DNA of 34,253 nt from Candidatus Kaiserbacteria bacterium. Lineage in GTDB: Bacteria; Patescibacteriota; Minisyncoccia; Phycocordibacterales; JABAAK01. The notes under the pieces were generated by a model. It saw only the letters and a list, made by a program, of their open reading frames with translations, did not search any database and was not told the origin of the DNA. The stretch covers positions 1 to 34,253 of the forward strand of contig JAPPJI010000017.1 in the NCBI GenBank assembly GCA_028820405.1, written 5' to 3'. Both the position numbers and the translations under genes were made by a program. Positions 10,769-20,508 of this stretch are shown here, piece by piece (positions within the stretch are counted from its first letter, which is position 1; every line of letters starts with the position of its first letter).

Positions 10769-11851
10769 ATGGGTCTCCTGCCAGAAGACATTCCCATTCC
10801 GGACGAGCAGAGTGTTGTGTATGATCCGAACCTTGTATCAGATAGTACGCTGGCTGTCGGTCGGTTGGACGGGTCGATAAAGGATTATGTGTCGGATCAG
10901 AACCTGATACTCAGTCTGTTCTTTCGGAAAGAAGCTGAGACATCAACGAGAATCGAGGGAACCCATGTTACCTTTGAGGGAGTCATGCTGGAGAGTGAAG
11001 ATGGTGATGCACATGAGGAACGTTCAGCGAGGCTGGAAGCACTCGGCGTGGTAGATGCAATACATGAAGGGTTGGAGGCGTTAGAAAGAGAAAACATTCC
11101 CATTTCAAACAGAGTTATCAAAAGAATGCACGGAGCGTTAATGAAGAAGGCACAGCTTGAGTACGGACCGCCGGGGGAGTTCCGAAAATTGCAGGTTAAG
11201 GTCGGAAGTCACATTCCTCCGGAGCCGCAGTATGTGCCGTCTCTGATGTCAGATTTGGAGAAGTATATTCATGATGAGCCGAACGTGCCGCCGATAGTGA
11301 AGATTGCAATCGTGCATGCACAGTTTGAGATCATCCATCCGTTTTCAGACGGTAACGGAAGAGTCGGCAGGCTCCTCATACCGTTCCTGATGAAACAGTA
11401 TCGTTTGACGAGAGATGCATCCTTCTTCATCTCGCAGTACTTTGAGTCGAGCAAGCGTGACTACTACGACAGTCTGGAGAGTATAACGAAGAAAGATGAC
11501 TGGAACGGGTGGATTGATTTTTTCCTGCAGTCAGTCAAGGAGCACGGAATCGAAACAGAAAAGAAGGTGGATGAGTTAACAGGACTCTATCGAGACGGGG
11601 AGTTCCTCTCGTTTAAAAGTGCTCTGTCGCAGCATATAAAAAATCATGTATTTAGGAACCCTATTTTCACTGTTCCTTCGATGGTGCGGACTCTTGAGGG
11701 CAGCGGGGTTGCCATTTCAAACAGGAACGACCTGCATAGAATTCTCACGAACTGTACCGATGTTAAAGTGCTTGTTCAGGGGAAAGGGAAGCGGCAGACT
11801 CGTTACACGTGTCCAAAAATAGTGCAGGTTATCAATAACATATACAGTTAG
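10769..11851 (+). CDS. Fic/DOC domain protein (putative AMPylase) with N-terminal inhibitory motif
   Basis: HPFSDGNGRVGRLL core Fic motif and STRIEGT ((S/T)xxxE(G/N)-type inhibitory helix). Confidence 0.93.
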   Translation: MGLLPEDIPIPDEQSVVYDPNLVSDSTLAVGRLDGSIKDYVSDQNLILSLFFRKEAETSTRIEGTHVTFEGVMLESEDGDAHEERSARLEALGVVDAIHEGLEALERENIPISNRVIKRMHGALMKKAQLEYGPPGEFRKLQVKVGSHIPPEPQYVPSLMSDLEKYIHDEPNVPPIVKIAIVHAQFEIIHPFSDGNGRVGRLLIPFLMKQYRLTRDASFFISQYFESSKRDYYDSLESITKKDDWNGWIDFFLQSVKEHGIETEKKVDELTGLYRDGEFLSFKSALSQHIKNHVFRNPIFTVPSMVRTLEGSGVAISNRNDLHRILTNCTDVKVLVQGKGKRQTRYTCPKIVQVINNIYS

Positions 11852-11942
11852 AGGTTGGGTTTGCGGTTGCAGGATGTCGTTTTGTCGTACGCCTGTGTGG
11901 AAAACATTTCTCCCGCGAAGAAAGAGACGATATAGTGTCCTC

Positions 11943-14237
11943 GTGTACCTTTACCCAATGATTCTGTTACTTCGATGCCCTATTCTCATTGTTGCTTTTT
12001 GTGCATCCGTTCTCATTCCTTTTGGGGCGGCAGCACAAGACATAATCGCACCGGTTCCTGATGCTTCGGAATACGGCGATGAACCGGATTTTCTTTCACG
12101 TATTAAACCTGACGTCGGTGAGGCACGGACTCTCGTGTGGGATGTTCTCACAGAAAACTATTCACAGCATGCTGTCCCGGACTCGTATACGGCAGCACTG
12201 AACCAGCCCCTGATTCGACAGTTAGATCGCATACCGGTAGTGCTCTCCGGCATCCTAGACATACACGACCGTGAAACACTCTACATCGGTATTGACCCTG
12301 AATACTATGAGGAGCATGGTGCAAAAGAACTGCGTCGTGACCTTGAGCAGCGATTTCCGTCGGTGCCGATTCACATTGAGCCGACAGAGGGGGTTTCCCG
12401 CATGCAGGGTGTTGCAGGAGTATTGCCCGAATCACAGTCAGCCTCCTCTGCCACGCGTGCTGAAACGGCAGATGACCTTACTTTTGTCGAAAACAAACAA
12501 GTTGTCATACCGGACAACACGAAGCAGATGCAAGAAGTCGGTGCGATTACCGTTCCCGGGGCAGAGACGGTCGAGTCAGTTTCTGTGGCGGTGGACATAA
12601 TGCATACCTATGTCAGTGACCTGCGTGTAGAACTTGTTTCACCAACCGGTGTTTCTGTTGTCTTGTTTGACGGACCGGCAGGTCCGGACAACGATTCAGA
12701 TGACCTCATCGCATCATGGGATTTTTCCAACACATTCCGCGGTCTTCCGGCTTCGGGAACCTGGCGACTGCTCGCCGGTGACTACGTTGTCAATGACAGT
12801 GGTTTGTTGCGATCGTGGCGGTTAACTATCACCCCGACAGGTCAGCGAATTCAGGCACCGAATCTGCCGGATGAAGAGACTGTTGCAGAGCACTTTTTCT
12901 TCGAGGATTTTGAGAATGGGATGGACAGCTGGGAGGTGCGGAAAGATCGCGGTGATATCGGGTGGCGGGCAACAACTCTCGATGAGCAAAGAGGTTCGGA
13001 AAATGACAGTATTGTCGCTCAATCTGAGGAGTGCGATGAAATCTGCATCTTAACACTTCGCCAGCCGCTGGACCTGAGGGGTCATTCCGCCATGACACTC
13101 TCGTTTGACCGCTGGGTGGACGATGCGCTTGATGAGGGAGAGCATCTCACGGTCGGAGTATTGATTGACGGTCGGTACCGTGAAGTTGCCCGCTGGTCAC
13201 AGGAGAACGGGGGGAATGACGGTCGCTGGCATCGCGAGGAATATAACCTGACGGCAGATGATCTTGCCGCGTCATCATTTAACATTCAGTTCATTTCAAA
13301 AAATAGTACCCGGTTTGAAGAAGTTGCGATTGATAACGTGGCGTTGACACCGTCTGTGCCGCCGATAACGATTGATACGCCGGAAACACCGGATGACAGC
13401 ACTCCGCCGGTTACCGTTGATGTACCGGACGGTCCTCCGTACGCGGGATGCTTCGGAAGTCCGGAACGTGATGACCCGATGGGTGGTGACATTATTTTCT
13501 CCCGGCCGATCGACAGAGGTATCGGAGGTGTCAGCTGCGGAACATTGACACTCACGGGTGTCCGGACGATAGACGGGAAAGAAGGTGCGGTTATTTCTGC
13601 TCACGTTGTCGATCTTGATTTTCAGCATATCGATACCTTCATAGGTCATGTGTATGATGTTGATGCTGCGTATCGTATTCGTCGACCGGTGGGCAGGGTT
13701 GAGAGAATGCCGTTCATTTTGCGTGGTGGCGTGCTCGGATCAATCATTCCCGACTCCATTGTTCTTGCGGATGCGGCTTTTGTTGAGTATCCGCAGGGTA
13801 GCGGGTGTCTTCTTTCATGGCTCTCTGACGGCATATCGCACTGTTTCCAGCATGAATATCATCGTCCTACATCTGCTATGCGGATACGAGGAAAGGACGG
13901 AGCAGTGTACACAGTTGTCGGGTCACAGAAACCATACCCGGGAATGAGTGTCATGATCTCCGGGGCCATTTCAGGAACTTCCGAGCCTAAGGAGGTGGTT
14001 CATCAACTGCTGAGTGTGCAAAAGAATGACAAATATGAGTATGTCTACACGGCATCCCGAGAGACGATTCTTCGGCAGGGAGATAGCGGGGCACCTGTAT
14101 ATACCATACCGGATCGGTATGGTGAAGTTTCCATGGTCGGCATCTTTATCGGTTACGCTATTTATGCCGGTGAGCGATACCACATGTTTAGTTCGTGGGA
14201 TACGGTGAGAGAGTCACTTCGATTGCGATCTCTCTAG
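11943..14237 (+). CDS. Secreted multidomain protein: P/proprotein-convertase domain, MAM/jelly-roll-like domain, C-terminal trypsin-like serine protease
   Basis: Signal peptide (LRCPILIVAFCASVLIPFGAAAQ); P-domain-like region (VSVAVDIMHTYVSDLRVELVSPTGVSVVLFD...SGTWRLLAGDYVVNDSGLLRSWRLTI); RQGDSGAPVY Ser motif, AVISAHVVD His candidate, VYDVDAAY Asp candidate. Confidence 0.78.
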   Translation: MYLYPMILLLRCPILIVAFCASVLIPFGAAAQDIIAPVPDASEYGDEPDFLSRIKPDVGEARTLVWDVLTENYSQHAVPDSYTAALNQPLIRQLDRIPVVLSGILDIHDRETLYIGIDPEYYEEHGAKELRRDLEQRFPSVPIHIEPTEGVSRMQGVAGVLPESQSASSATRAETADDLTFVENKQVVIPDNTKQMQEVGAITVPGAETVESVSVAVDIMHTYVSDLRVELVSPTGVSVVLFDGPAGPDNDSDDLIASWDFSNTFRGLPASGTWRLLAGDYVVNDSGLLRSWRLTITPTGQRIQAPNLPDEETVAEHFFFEDFENGMDSWEVRKDRGDIGWRATTLDEQRGSENDSIVAQSEECDEICILTLRQPLDLRGHSAMTLSFDRWVDDALDEGEHLTVGVLIDGRYREVARWSQENGGNDGRWHREEYNLTADDLAASSFNIQFISKNSTRFEEVAIDNVALTPSVPPITIDTPETPDDSTPPVTVDVPDGPPYAGCFGSPERDDPMGGDIIFSRPIDRGIGGVSCGTLTLTGVRTIDGKEGAVISAHVVDLDFQHIDTFIGHVYDVDAAYRIRRPVGRVERMPFILRGGVLGSIIPDSIVLADAAFVEYPQGSGCLLSWLSDGISHCFQHEYHRPTSAMRIRGKDGAVYTVVGSQKPYPGMSVMISGAISGTSEPKEVVHQLLSVQKNDKYEYVYTASRETILRQGDSGAPVYTIPDRYGEVSMVGIFIGYAIYAGERYHMFSSWDTVRESLRLRSL

Positions 14238-14240
14238 ACT

Positions 14241-14447
14241 ATGCGATACAGTATATTTTTTCTCTGGATCCTTTCCTGGCTCGTTGCCGCTGCGGTTGGG
14301 TTTGCCGCCGGGTCGTACTGCTTCCTGGGACAGGGGGACGGTTTCTTTCAAACAGGGTGTTCCCATGCCGTTCAGCTGGTGCGGCGAGTCGCTGTTCCGG
14401 ACACGGCGATGCAAAGTACCTACGATTCGGAGAGCATAGATATCTAG
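14241..14447 (+). CDS. Small membrane/secreted protein, 68 aa
   Basis: ORF 3 nt after the preceding stop, strongly hydrophobic N-terminus (IFFLWILSWLVAAAVGFAAG). Confidence 0.5.
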   Translation: MRYSIFFLWILSWLVAAAVGFAAGSYCFLGQGDGFFQTGCSHAVQLVRRVAVPDTAMQSTYDSESIDI

Positions 14448-14537
14448 GGAGTATGTTGCGTGAAAAACAATATATCTGATGTCGTGTCAATTTCGGGTTG
14501 GCTCTCACCAGTGCTCGTGCTACTATACGGATTATCT

Positions 14538-14750
14538 ATGCAAACAAAGCGGCAACCCTGCTACTTCACGACACACGACATTCAGCATGTCGATTTTCGT
14601 GACGTGCACCTCATCCAAAAGTTTCTTGATCCGCACGGTCGACTCCTTTCCCGTCGGAGAACAGGGCTTTCTGCACGGTACCAGCGTCGTGTCGGTCAGG
14701 CAGTGAAGCGGGCCCGGTACATGGCACTGTTGCCGTATATTCGCCGTTGA
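14538..14750 (+). CDS. rpsR: 30S ribosomal protein bS18
   Basis: CYFTTHDIQHVDFRDVHLIQKFLDPHGRLLSRRRTGLSARYQRRVGQAVKRARYMALLPYI is a clear S18 sequence; internal ATG 14538 is the natural start. Confidence 0.92.
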   Translation: MQTKRQPCYFTTHDIQHVDFRDVHLIQKFLDPHGRLLSRRRTGLSARYQRRVGQAVKRARYMALLPYIRR

Positions 14751-14770
14751 GGGGGTGTTTCTGGGGGGAT

Positions 14771-14806
14771 AAAAAACGTCAGCATGCGACTTGCGTGCTG
14801 ACGTTT
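14771..14806. terminator. Intrinsic terminator between convergent genes (best on minus strand)
   Basis: 11-bp stem AAACGTCAGCA (14774-14784)/TGCTGACGTTT (14796-14806); A-run at 14771-14776 gives a U-tract on the minus strand. Confidence 0.8.
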
Positions 14807-14809
14807 ATG

Positions 14810-15358
14810 CTACTGTCGAGCGAAGAGTGATCCGTTTCCTCCGTCAAAGAACGTGAGATACAGCGGCGGGCTGTCCTCAAGGTCACTGAAAAAGAGGACC
14901 AGATTTCCGCTGTCGGTAAATGCGTAGAGGAACTGGTATGCCACGTTTGTGCGGAGCACAACCAGTTCCCAAAAGAACGTTGTGAGGATTTCCTGATCCT
15001 GTTCCACAACAGTGCCGTCAAAAAAGAGACTTCGGCCGGAAAATGTGAGGTGGAAAGATGTGGGTATTTTCGAATCTTCTTCCCATGTTCCCTCGTACTC
15101 GGCAATGATGGTGGAGATACTGTTGGCAGAGATGAGGTAGTGGATGCCGCCGCCCATATCCGGTATCGGTTTGATAGTCTCACGAATGGAGAACGTTTTA
15201 TCATCACGAATCTCGATCTGTGAGATGAGTGTTGATCGAAGCGGTTCCTGGTAGCTTTCATGCTTCCACGTTCCGATAACGGAACCCTCCGTCTCAACAC
15301 TAACGCTTGTACTGCAGCCCATTATGAAAAGAACGAACATCGGTATGTAGGTTCTCAT
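14810..15358 (-). CDS. Putative lipoprotein, 182 aa
   Basis: MRTYIPMFVLFIMGCSTSVSVE lipobox; AAAGGAG Shine-Dalgarno upstream on minus strand. Confidence 0.8.
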   Translation of the reverse strand: MRTYIPMFVLFIMGCSTSVSVETEGSVIGTWKHESYQEPLRSTLISQIEIRDDKTFSIRETIKPIPDMGGGIHYLISANSISTIIAEYEGTWEEDSKIPTSFHLTFSGRSLFFDGTVVEQDQEILTTFFWELVVLRTNVAYQFLYAFTDSGNLVLFFSDLEDSPPLYLTFFDGGNGSLFARQ

Positions 15359-15463
15359 GCATGCTCCTTTGGTGAAGGGGAAAGAACAGATACTCTCTTC
15401 ATAGTGCCACGGAGCAAATGGCGGCTGCTTGGGCACGTCACTGTTTGGTGGTATACCTATGTT

Positions 15464-16039
15464 ATGAAGAGAGACCGGCTCCCGCCTTCATTTTTTACGC
15501 AACAGACGACACTGCAGCTTGCGGAGAGCCTCATCGGGTGTATTTTGGTGCATGAAACGGCGTCCGGAGTTGTTACCGGTCGTATTGTTGAGACCGAAGC
15601 GTATACCGAGTCGGATGCGGCATCGCACAGTGTTCACGGAAAAGTGACTGACAAGAATGCATCTATGTTTCTCCCTGCGGGGCACCTCTATACATACCAG
15701 ATCTACGGACACGTCTGCTGTAATATTGTTGCGGAGCGTGAAGGGAAGGGGTGTGCAGTGCTGCTTCGGGCAGCGGTGCCGATGAACGGCATCCCTCTCA
15801 TGCTGCAGCGTCGGGGCATCGAACCTCTTTCCGACGGTCCGGGAAAACTGTGTCAGGCATTTGGCATTACGCAGGATCACAACGGTTTAGACCTCACCAA
15901 TGCACATGCACCTCTCTTTGTCGCACCGAAGGAGGTGGCGTGTAAGGTTGTGCGGACACCGCGTATCGGTATCAGCCGTGCGACAGAGAAGATGTGGCGT
16001 TTTGTTGCCGGTGATGCCGGTGGTATACTGACACCATGA
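15464..16039 (+). CDS. mpg: 3-methyladenine DNA glycosylase (AAG/Mpg family)
   Basis: GRIVETEAYTESDAASHSVHGKVTDKNASMF, GHLYTYQIYGHVCCNIV, DGPGKLCQAFGI motifs. Confidence 0.93.
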   Translation: MKRDRLPPSFFTQQTTLQLAESLIGCILVHETASGVVTGRIVETEAYTESDAASHSVHGKVTDKNASMFLPAGHLYTYQIYGHVCCNIVAEREGKGCAVLLRAAVPMNGIPLMLQRRGIEPLSDGPGKLCQAFGITQDHNGLDLTNAHAPLFVAPKEVACKVVRTPRIGISRATEKMWRFVAGDAGGILTP

Positions 16040-16224
16040 ATGCTTTCCAGAGCGGGTCACGGGTCCTTTTGTACTATCGTTTTGCATATGTCTTTTTTCG
16101 TTTTGTCGGTCGCGGAGAGCGTCGTGCGACCTCAGAGGCCCGACAATTTGCACTGCGTAAGCTGCATCACATGATTGACGGCAGCGTTCAAATTTCAGCA
16201 AAGCGTATTTATGGTGACTCGTGA
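16036..16224 (+). CDS. Small basic protein, 62 aa, coupled between mpg and tyrS
   Basis: ATGA overlap with mpg stop, 14-nt overlap with tyrS start, TGGTATACT 6 nt before ATG. Confidence 0.6.
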   Translation: MNAFQSGSRVLLYYRFAYVFFRFVGRGERRATSEARQFALRKLHHMIDGSVQISAKRIYGDS

Positions 16225-17398
16225 ACAGATAGCAGCATTATTTGAGCGGGAAACGATCGCCGAGGTTGTCCCGTCACGAGAAGCTTTTGAAAAGCGGCTG
16301 CTCAACGGCGATCCGATGCATGTATATTTCGGTATTGATCCGACGGCGGATAAGATACACCTCGGTCACGTGCAAAATCTTCTTTTTTTGGAAGACCTTC
16401 GCTCGCTCGGTGTAAAGGTAACAGTACTGTTCGGATCATTCACCGGCATGGTCGGTGATCCGTCTGAACGGGACGGTGTGAGGTCAGAGCTTTCGGAGAA
16501 ACAGGTTCGGGAAAATATGCGAACCTGGAAGCGGCAAATATCTCCCATCCTTAATCTCTCCTGGCGGAGCGGTGCACGGATTGATCACAATGCGAGGTGG
16601 TATCGAAAGATGTCACTCACAACATTTTTATCCCTCCTCCGTGAAGTTACCGCACAGCAGCTGCTTGAACGTGATATGTTTCAGAAACGGCTTGAGGACG
16701 GTAAGCCGCTCCATGCACACGAACTCATCTATCCGATTTTGCAGGGGTACGACTCTGTCATGCTTGAGGCTGATGGTGAGCTGTGCGGTACTGACCAAAC
16801 CTTTAATGCCCTCGTCGGCCGAACGTTTGCTCGCCGCTTCGCAGACCGGGAGAAAGTTGTTATTGCCATGAACCTCTTGCAGGCAGACGGTGTTCTCATG
16901 TCAAAGAGTTCCGGCACCGGCGTGTTTGTTGACATTGAATCGGGCGGTGCTGACCGTATGTTTGGTGCGGTGATGGCGGTTCCTGATGCCTTTGTCATAC
17001 CGATATACAAAGCGTGTACACGGGTGTCCATGCAGGATATTGCCTCGCTTGCCGATCGTTCCGGTTCGGCAATGCGGGATACAAAGATGCAGCTTGCTCA
17101 GGAGATTGTCTCGCTGTTCTGGGGGAAAGGAGTCGCTGCTGCGGCATCGGACCGATACACACAGCAGTTTCAAAAAGGTGAAGTGCCTGATGATGTGCCA
17201 AGCATCACCGATACGGGAGGGAGCACGCTACTTGATGTTGTCGCCGAGCACGGGGCGGTGTCTCGTTCGGATGCACGTCGAAAGATTGCACAAGGGGCTG
17301 TTTCCGTTGACGGCAAGAAAGTGACTGACGTCTCATACGTGATTGCCTCGGGTGATCGTGTGCTCAAAGTTGGTCGTCATTTGTTCCACCTCTCATAA
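16211..17398 (+). CDS. tyrS: Tyrosyl-tRNA synthetase
   Basis: YFGIDPTADKIHLGH (HIGH-type), GTDQTFN, MSKSSG (KMSKS), C-terminal S4-like domain. Start ATG 16211. Confidence 0.93.
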   Translation: MVTREQIAALFERETIAEVVPSREAFEKRLLNGDPMHVYFGIDPTADKIHLGHVQNLLFLEDLRSLGVKVTVLFGSFTGMVGDPSERDGVRSELSEKQVRENMRTWKRQISPILNLSWRSGARIDHNARWYRKMSLTTFLSLLREVTAQQLLERDMFQKRLEDGKPLHAHELIYPILQGYDSVMLEADGELCGTDQTFNALVGRTFARRFADREKVVIAMNLLQADGVLMSKSSGTGVFVDIESGGADRMFGAVMAVPDAFVIPIYKACTRVSMQDIASLADRSGSAMRDTKMQLAQEIVSLFWGKGVAAAASDRYTQQFQKGEVPDDVPSITDTGGSTLLDVVAEHGAVSRSDARRKIAQGAVSVDGKKVTDVSYVIASGDRVLKVGRHLFHLS

Positions 17399-17421
17399 TG
17401 GTTTGTGGTACCATACGTACC

Positions 17422-18681
17422 ATGAAGCAGTCATTTTTAGTGACAAAGACCCGGAAAGAAGGGCTTGGTGAGGATACTGCAATTAATGCTGAATTGCTGG
17501 TTCGTGCCGGGTACGTACACAAGACCATGGCTGGTGTCTATACGTTTTTGCCGCTCGGTTTGCGGATGCTGAACAATATTGTCGGTATCATTCGGGAAGA
17601 GATGGATGCGATTGGTGGTCAGGAGATGCACCTGAGCGCACTGCAGAATCCGTCCGTGTGGCAGGAGTCCGGTCGCTGGGGCGGTGATGCGGAATCGGTT
17701 TGGTTTCGGTCATCACTGCAATCCGGCGGCGATGTCGGACTTGCCTGGACACATGAGGAGCCGGTTACCGAGATGCTTCGTCACCACGTCTCCTCATATC
17801 GTGACTTGCCCTGTTCCGTCTATCAGTTTCAAACAAAATTTCGGAACGAGGAACGTGCAAAAAGCGGTCTGCTCCGTACGCGGGAATTTCTTATGAAAGA
17901 CCTCTACTCACTTTCCCGGAACGAGGAAGAGCACAAGGCATTTTATGAAAGGTGTGCCGGTGCGTACCTTCGTATTTTTGACCGTATCGGTCTTGGCGAC
18001 AGCACCTACCGGACGTTTGCAAGCGGCGGTGCATTTTCTCAATTTAGCGATGAATTTCAAACCGTGCTTGCGTCCGGTGAGGATACCATTTACCTGCATC
18101 GGGAAAAACGTATTGCGGTGAATGAAGAGGTGTATACCGATGAGGTGCTCGAGAAGGTTGGTCTTGACCGCAGCGATCTGGAGCAGGTTCAGTCGTGTGA
18201 AGTCGGTAATATCTTTACGCTCGGTACACGATTTTCCGAGGCACTTAACCTTCTCTACACCGACGAATCCGGTGACACCTCTCCGGTATTCATGGGATCA
18301 TACGGTATCGGCCCATCCCGGCTTATGGGTGTCATTGCTGAACAGTACAGTGACGGTGAGCAGAGTATGGTGCTCCCTGATGCTGTTGCGCCGTTTCGTC
18401 TCCACCTCATTGCTCTCGGTGCATCAAGTCAGGTACAAGAAGCTGCATCAACACTGTATGACCGGCTGCAGGATCGTGAGGTGAGTGTGCTCTTTGATGA
18501 TCGGGACCTGTCGGCCGGTGAGAAGTTTGCTGACAGTGACCTTGTCGGCATTCCGCATCGCATCGTTATCTCTGACCGAACACAGGAGTCCGGTCAGGTT
18601 GAGTACCTTGATCGAAAAACAGGGAAGACATCAATGCACAAAACCGATCCGGATGGTATGGTGAAATTGTTGTATGCATAA
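17422..18681 (+). CDS. proS: Prolyl-tRNA synthetase (short form without large INS editing domain)
   Basis: GVYTFLPLGLRML, FRNEERAKSGLLRTREFLMKDLYSL, SCEVGNIFTLGTRFSEAL, GSYGIGPSRLMGV, C-terminal anticodon-binding domain. Confidence 0.93.
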   Translation: MKQSFLVTKTRKEGLGEDTAINAELLVRAGYVHKTMAGVYTFLPLGLRMLNNIVGIIREEMDAIGGQEMHLSALQNPSVWQESGRWGGDAESVWFRSSLQSGGDVGLAWTHEEPVTEMLRHHVSSYRDLPCSVYQFQTKFRNEERAKSGLLRTREFLMKDLYSLSRNEEEHKAFYERCAGAYLRIFDRIGLGDSTYRTFASGGAFSQFSDEFQTVLASGEDTIYLHREKRIAVNEEVYTDEVLEKVGLDRSDLEQVQSCEVGNIFTLGTRFSEALNLLYTDESGDTSPVFMGSYGIGPSRLMGVIAEQYSDGEQSMVLPDAVAPFRLHLIALGASSQVQEAASTLYDRLQDREVSVLFDDRDLSAGEKFADSDLVGIPHRIVISDRTQESGQVEYLDRKTGKTSMHKTDPDGMVKLLYA

Positions 18682-19255
18682 ATATATTGCTCTTGATACG
18701 GAGACAACCGGCGTTGATTTTTGCACATCACAGGTTATCCAGTGTGCGGTTATTTTTCTTGACGACGCATTGCAGCCGGTTGCTCGCCGCTCGTGGGATG
18801 TTAATTTTGTTCCGGAGAAGTTTTCGTGGGATACGGTTGCTGCCGAGGTGCACGGTATCGGTCGGGATGTTGTAGAGCAGCATGGTGTTGACCCGGAACA
18901 GTTTCTCCGTGAATTTGAGCAGGATATCGTAAAGCACTACGGAGTTGTCGGTGGTGAGAGTGCCGAGCTGCACGTTATTGCGGCAAATGCGTACTTTGAC
19001 TATCTCATGCTTGAACTGCTCTGGAGCACGTACCGCCCGGATGAAGAGGTGCCGATCTCCCGGCGGGTTGTTGACCTCTCATCACTCTCACTCTTTGTTC
19101 TCGGTGTTTCCGGCATGTCAACCGTTCTTGAAACGCTCGGCATTGCGGTTACCGAAGAGGACCGCCACTCAGCCCTCTACGACGCCGAGTTGCACCTGAA
19201 GATTTTTCACTCACTCGCGACGATTGCAAGCCGGGAGGGAATCTCTCTCTCATAG
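18674..19255 (+). CDS. DEDDh 3'-5' exonuclease (Pol III epsilon / RNase T-like)
   Basis: IALDTETTGVD (ExoI), ANAYFDYLML (ExoII), HSALYDAELHLKIF (ExoIII, H-x4-D). Confidence 0.88.
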   Translation: MHKYIALDTETTGVDFCTSQVIQCAVIFLDDALQPVARRSWDVNFVPEKFSWDTVAAEVHGIGRDVVEQHGVDPEQFLREFEQDIVKHYGVVGGESAELHVIAANAYFDYLMLELLWSTYRPDEEVPISRRVVDLSSLSLFVLGVSGMSTVLETLGIAVTEEDRHSALYDAELHLKIFHSLATIASREGISLS

Positions 19256-19276
19256 TGGTGTGGTATACTCTACTTC

Positions 19277-19879
19277 ATGGACGAGGACCAAGACACCCGC
19301 CTTTTAATGTCGCCGTGTACCGTCGGAGACCCGGTACCGGAGACCATCGCGTTCAAGATATTCCACAACGGCGAAACTGCTGACACGACGATTGGGTCAT
19401 ATCGCGGGAAATGGCTCATCCTCTTCTTCTATCCGGGCGATTTTACCTTCGTCTGTCCCACAGAACTTGCCGAGATTGCGTCGAAGTACGACGAGTTTCA
19501 GAAACATGATACGGAGATCGTCTCAATCAGTACTGATACTGTTTTTTCTCATAAGATGTGGCACCAAACGTCACCTATGATACAGAAGGTCCGGTTTCCG
19601 ATGGGTTCTGATCATCGGCACACGCTCGTTGACTTTTTTGGCGTGTACTGCGAAGAAGACGGTCTTGCGTATCGGGCAACCATTATTATTGATCCGAAAG
19701 GGATCGTTCGCTGCACCGAAGTGCATGACAACTCCATTGGTCGGTCAGCCGACGAGCTGTTGCGGAAGGTGAAAGCGGCGAAGTACGTTGCGGAGCATCC
19801 GGGTCAGGTTTGTCCTGCCGGTTGGAGTGAGGGTGACAAAACACTGGAACCGGATGACGACCTTGTCGGGAAATTGTAG
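19277..19879 (+). CDS. Peroxiredoxin (AhpC/TSA family)
   Basis: LFFYPGDFTFVCPTELAE peroxidatic Cys, GQVCPAGW resolving Cys. Confidence 0.95.
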   Translation: MDEDQDTRLLMSPCTVGDPVPETIAFKIFHNGETADTTIGSYRGKWLILFFYPGDFTFVCPTELAEIASKYDEFQKHDTEIVSISTDTVFSHKMWHQTSPMIQKVRFPMGSDHRHTLVDFFGVYCEEDGLAYRATIIIDPKGIVRCTEVHDNSIGRSADELLRKVKAAKYVAEHPGQVCPAGWSEGDKTLEPDDDLVGKL

Positions 19880-19881
19880 GT

Positions 19882-20502
19882 ATGGGATGGAATGTTATCC
19901 TTCTTTCGAGTGGCTTTAGTAATCCGGCCATTCTTGCAATGGTTGAGGATGCGGTCCGTGACCGATCGTATCAGACGGGCTGTGTGATTACGACAGCACA
20001 CCCAAAAAAGCAGGCATCACCGTGGGCAAAGGCAACGAAAAAGCAGCTCGAGAAAGCGGGTCTGTCGGTCTCCTTCGTCGATTTCGACGCGGGCGATAAG
20101 ATTCCTGACAAAGCCGACGTTCTGTACATCTGTGGCGGTAACACCTACCACCTCCTCTCCAGCATCAACACGGCACCGTTTGATGTTCGGGAACGAGTTC
20201 GTGACGTTCTTGATCACGGCGGTCTCTATATCGGTTCAAGTGCCGGTGCTGTCGTGGCATCGTCGAATATTGCAACAGCCGGTGAGGTCGGTGGTGACAA
20301 AAATGACGATAAGATAGATGATTTGACCGGTCTGTCGCTCACACCGCTCTATGTTGTTCCGCACGATACGCCGGAACAGGATCATGCTATTGAGCAGTTC
20401 TGCTCAGCACACAGCCTTGATGATGGCGACGTGTTAAGGATTTCGGACGATGAAGGAGTATTTATTGACTCATTGCAGGGAGTAGTTGATGTGGTATCAT
20501 AG
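19882..20502 (+). CDS. Peptidase E-like / S51 family
   Basis: YICGGNTYHLL and GGLYIGSSAGAVVAS nucleophile elbow. Confidence 0.85.
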   Translation: MGWNVILLSSGFSNPAILAMVEDAVRDRSYQTGCVITTAHPKKQASPWAKATKKQLEKAGLSVSFVDFDAGDKIPDKADVLYICGGNTYHLLSSINTAPFDVRERVRDVLDHGGLYIGSSAGAVVASSNIATAGEVGGDKNDDKIDDLTGLSLTPLYVVPHDTPEQDHAIEQFCSAHSLDDGDVLRISDDEGVFIDSLQGVVDVVS

Positions 20503-20508
20503 AGGCAT

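Noticed and set aside
10525-14237. tRNA-Met as an integration site for a fic/protease mobile island
   Set aside because: I found no integrase gene and no second copy of the tRNA 3' end in the window by eye.
17422-18681. ProRS lacking the INS editing domain as a novelty
   Set aside because: Short bacterial ProRS forms without a full INS domain are already known.
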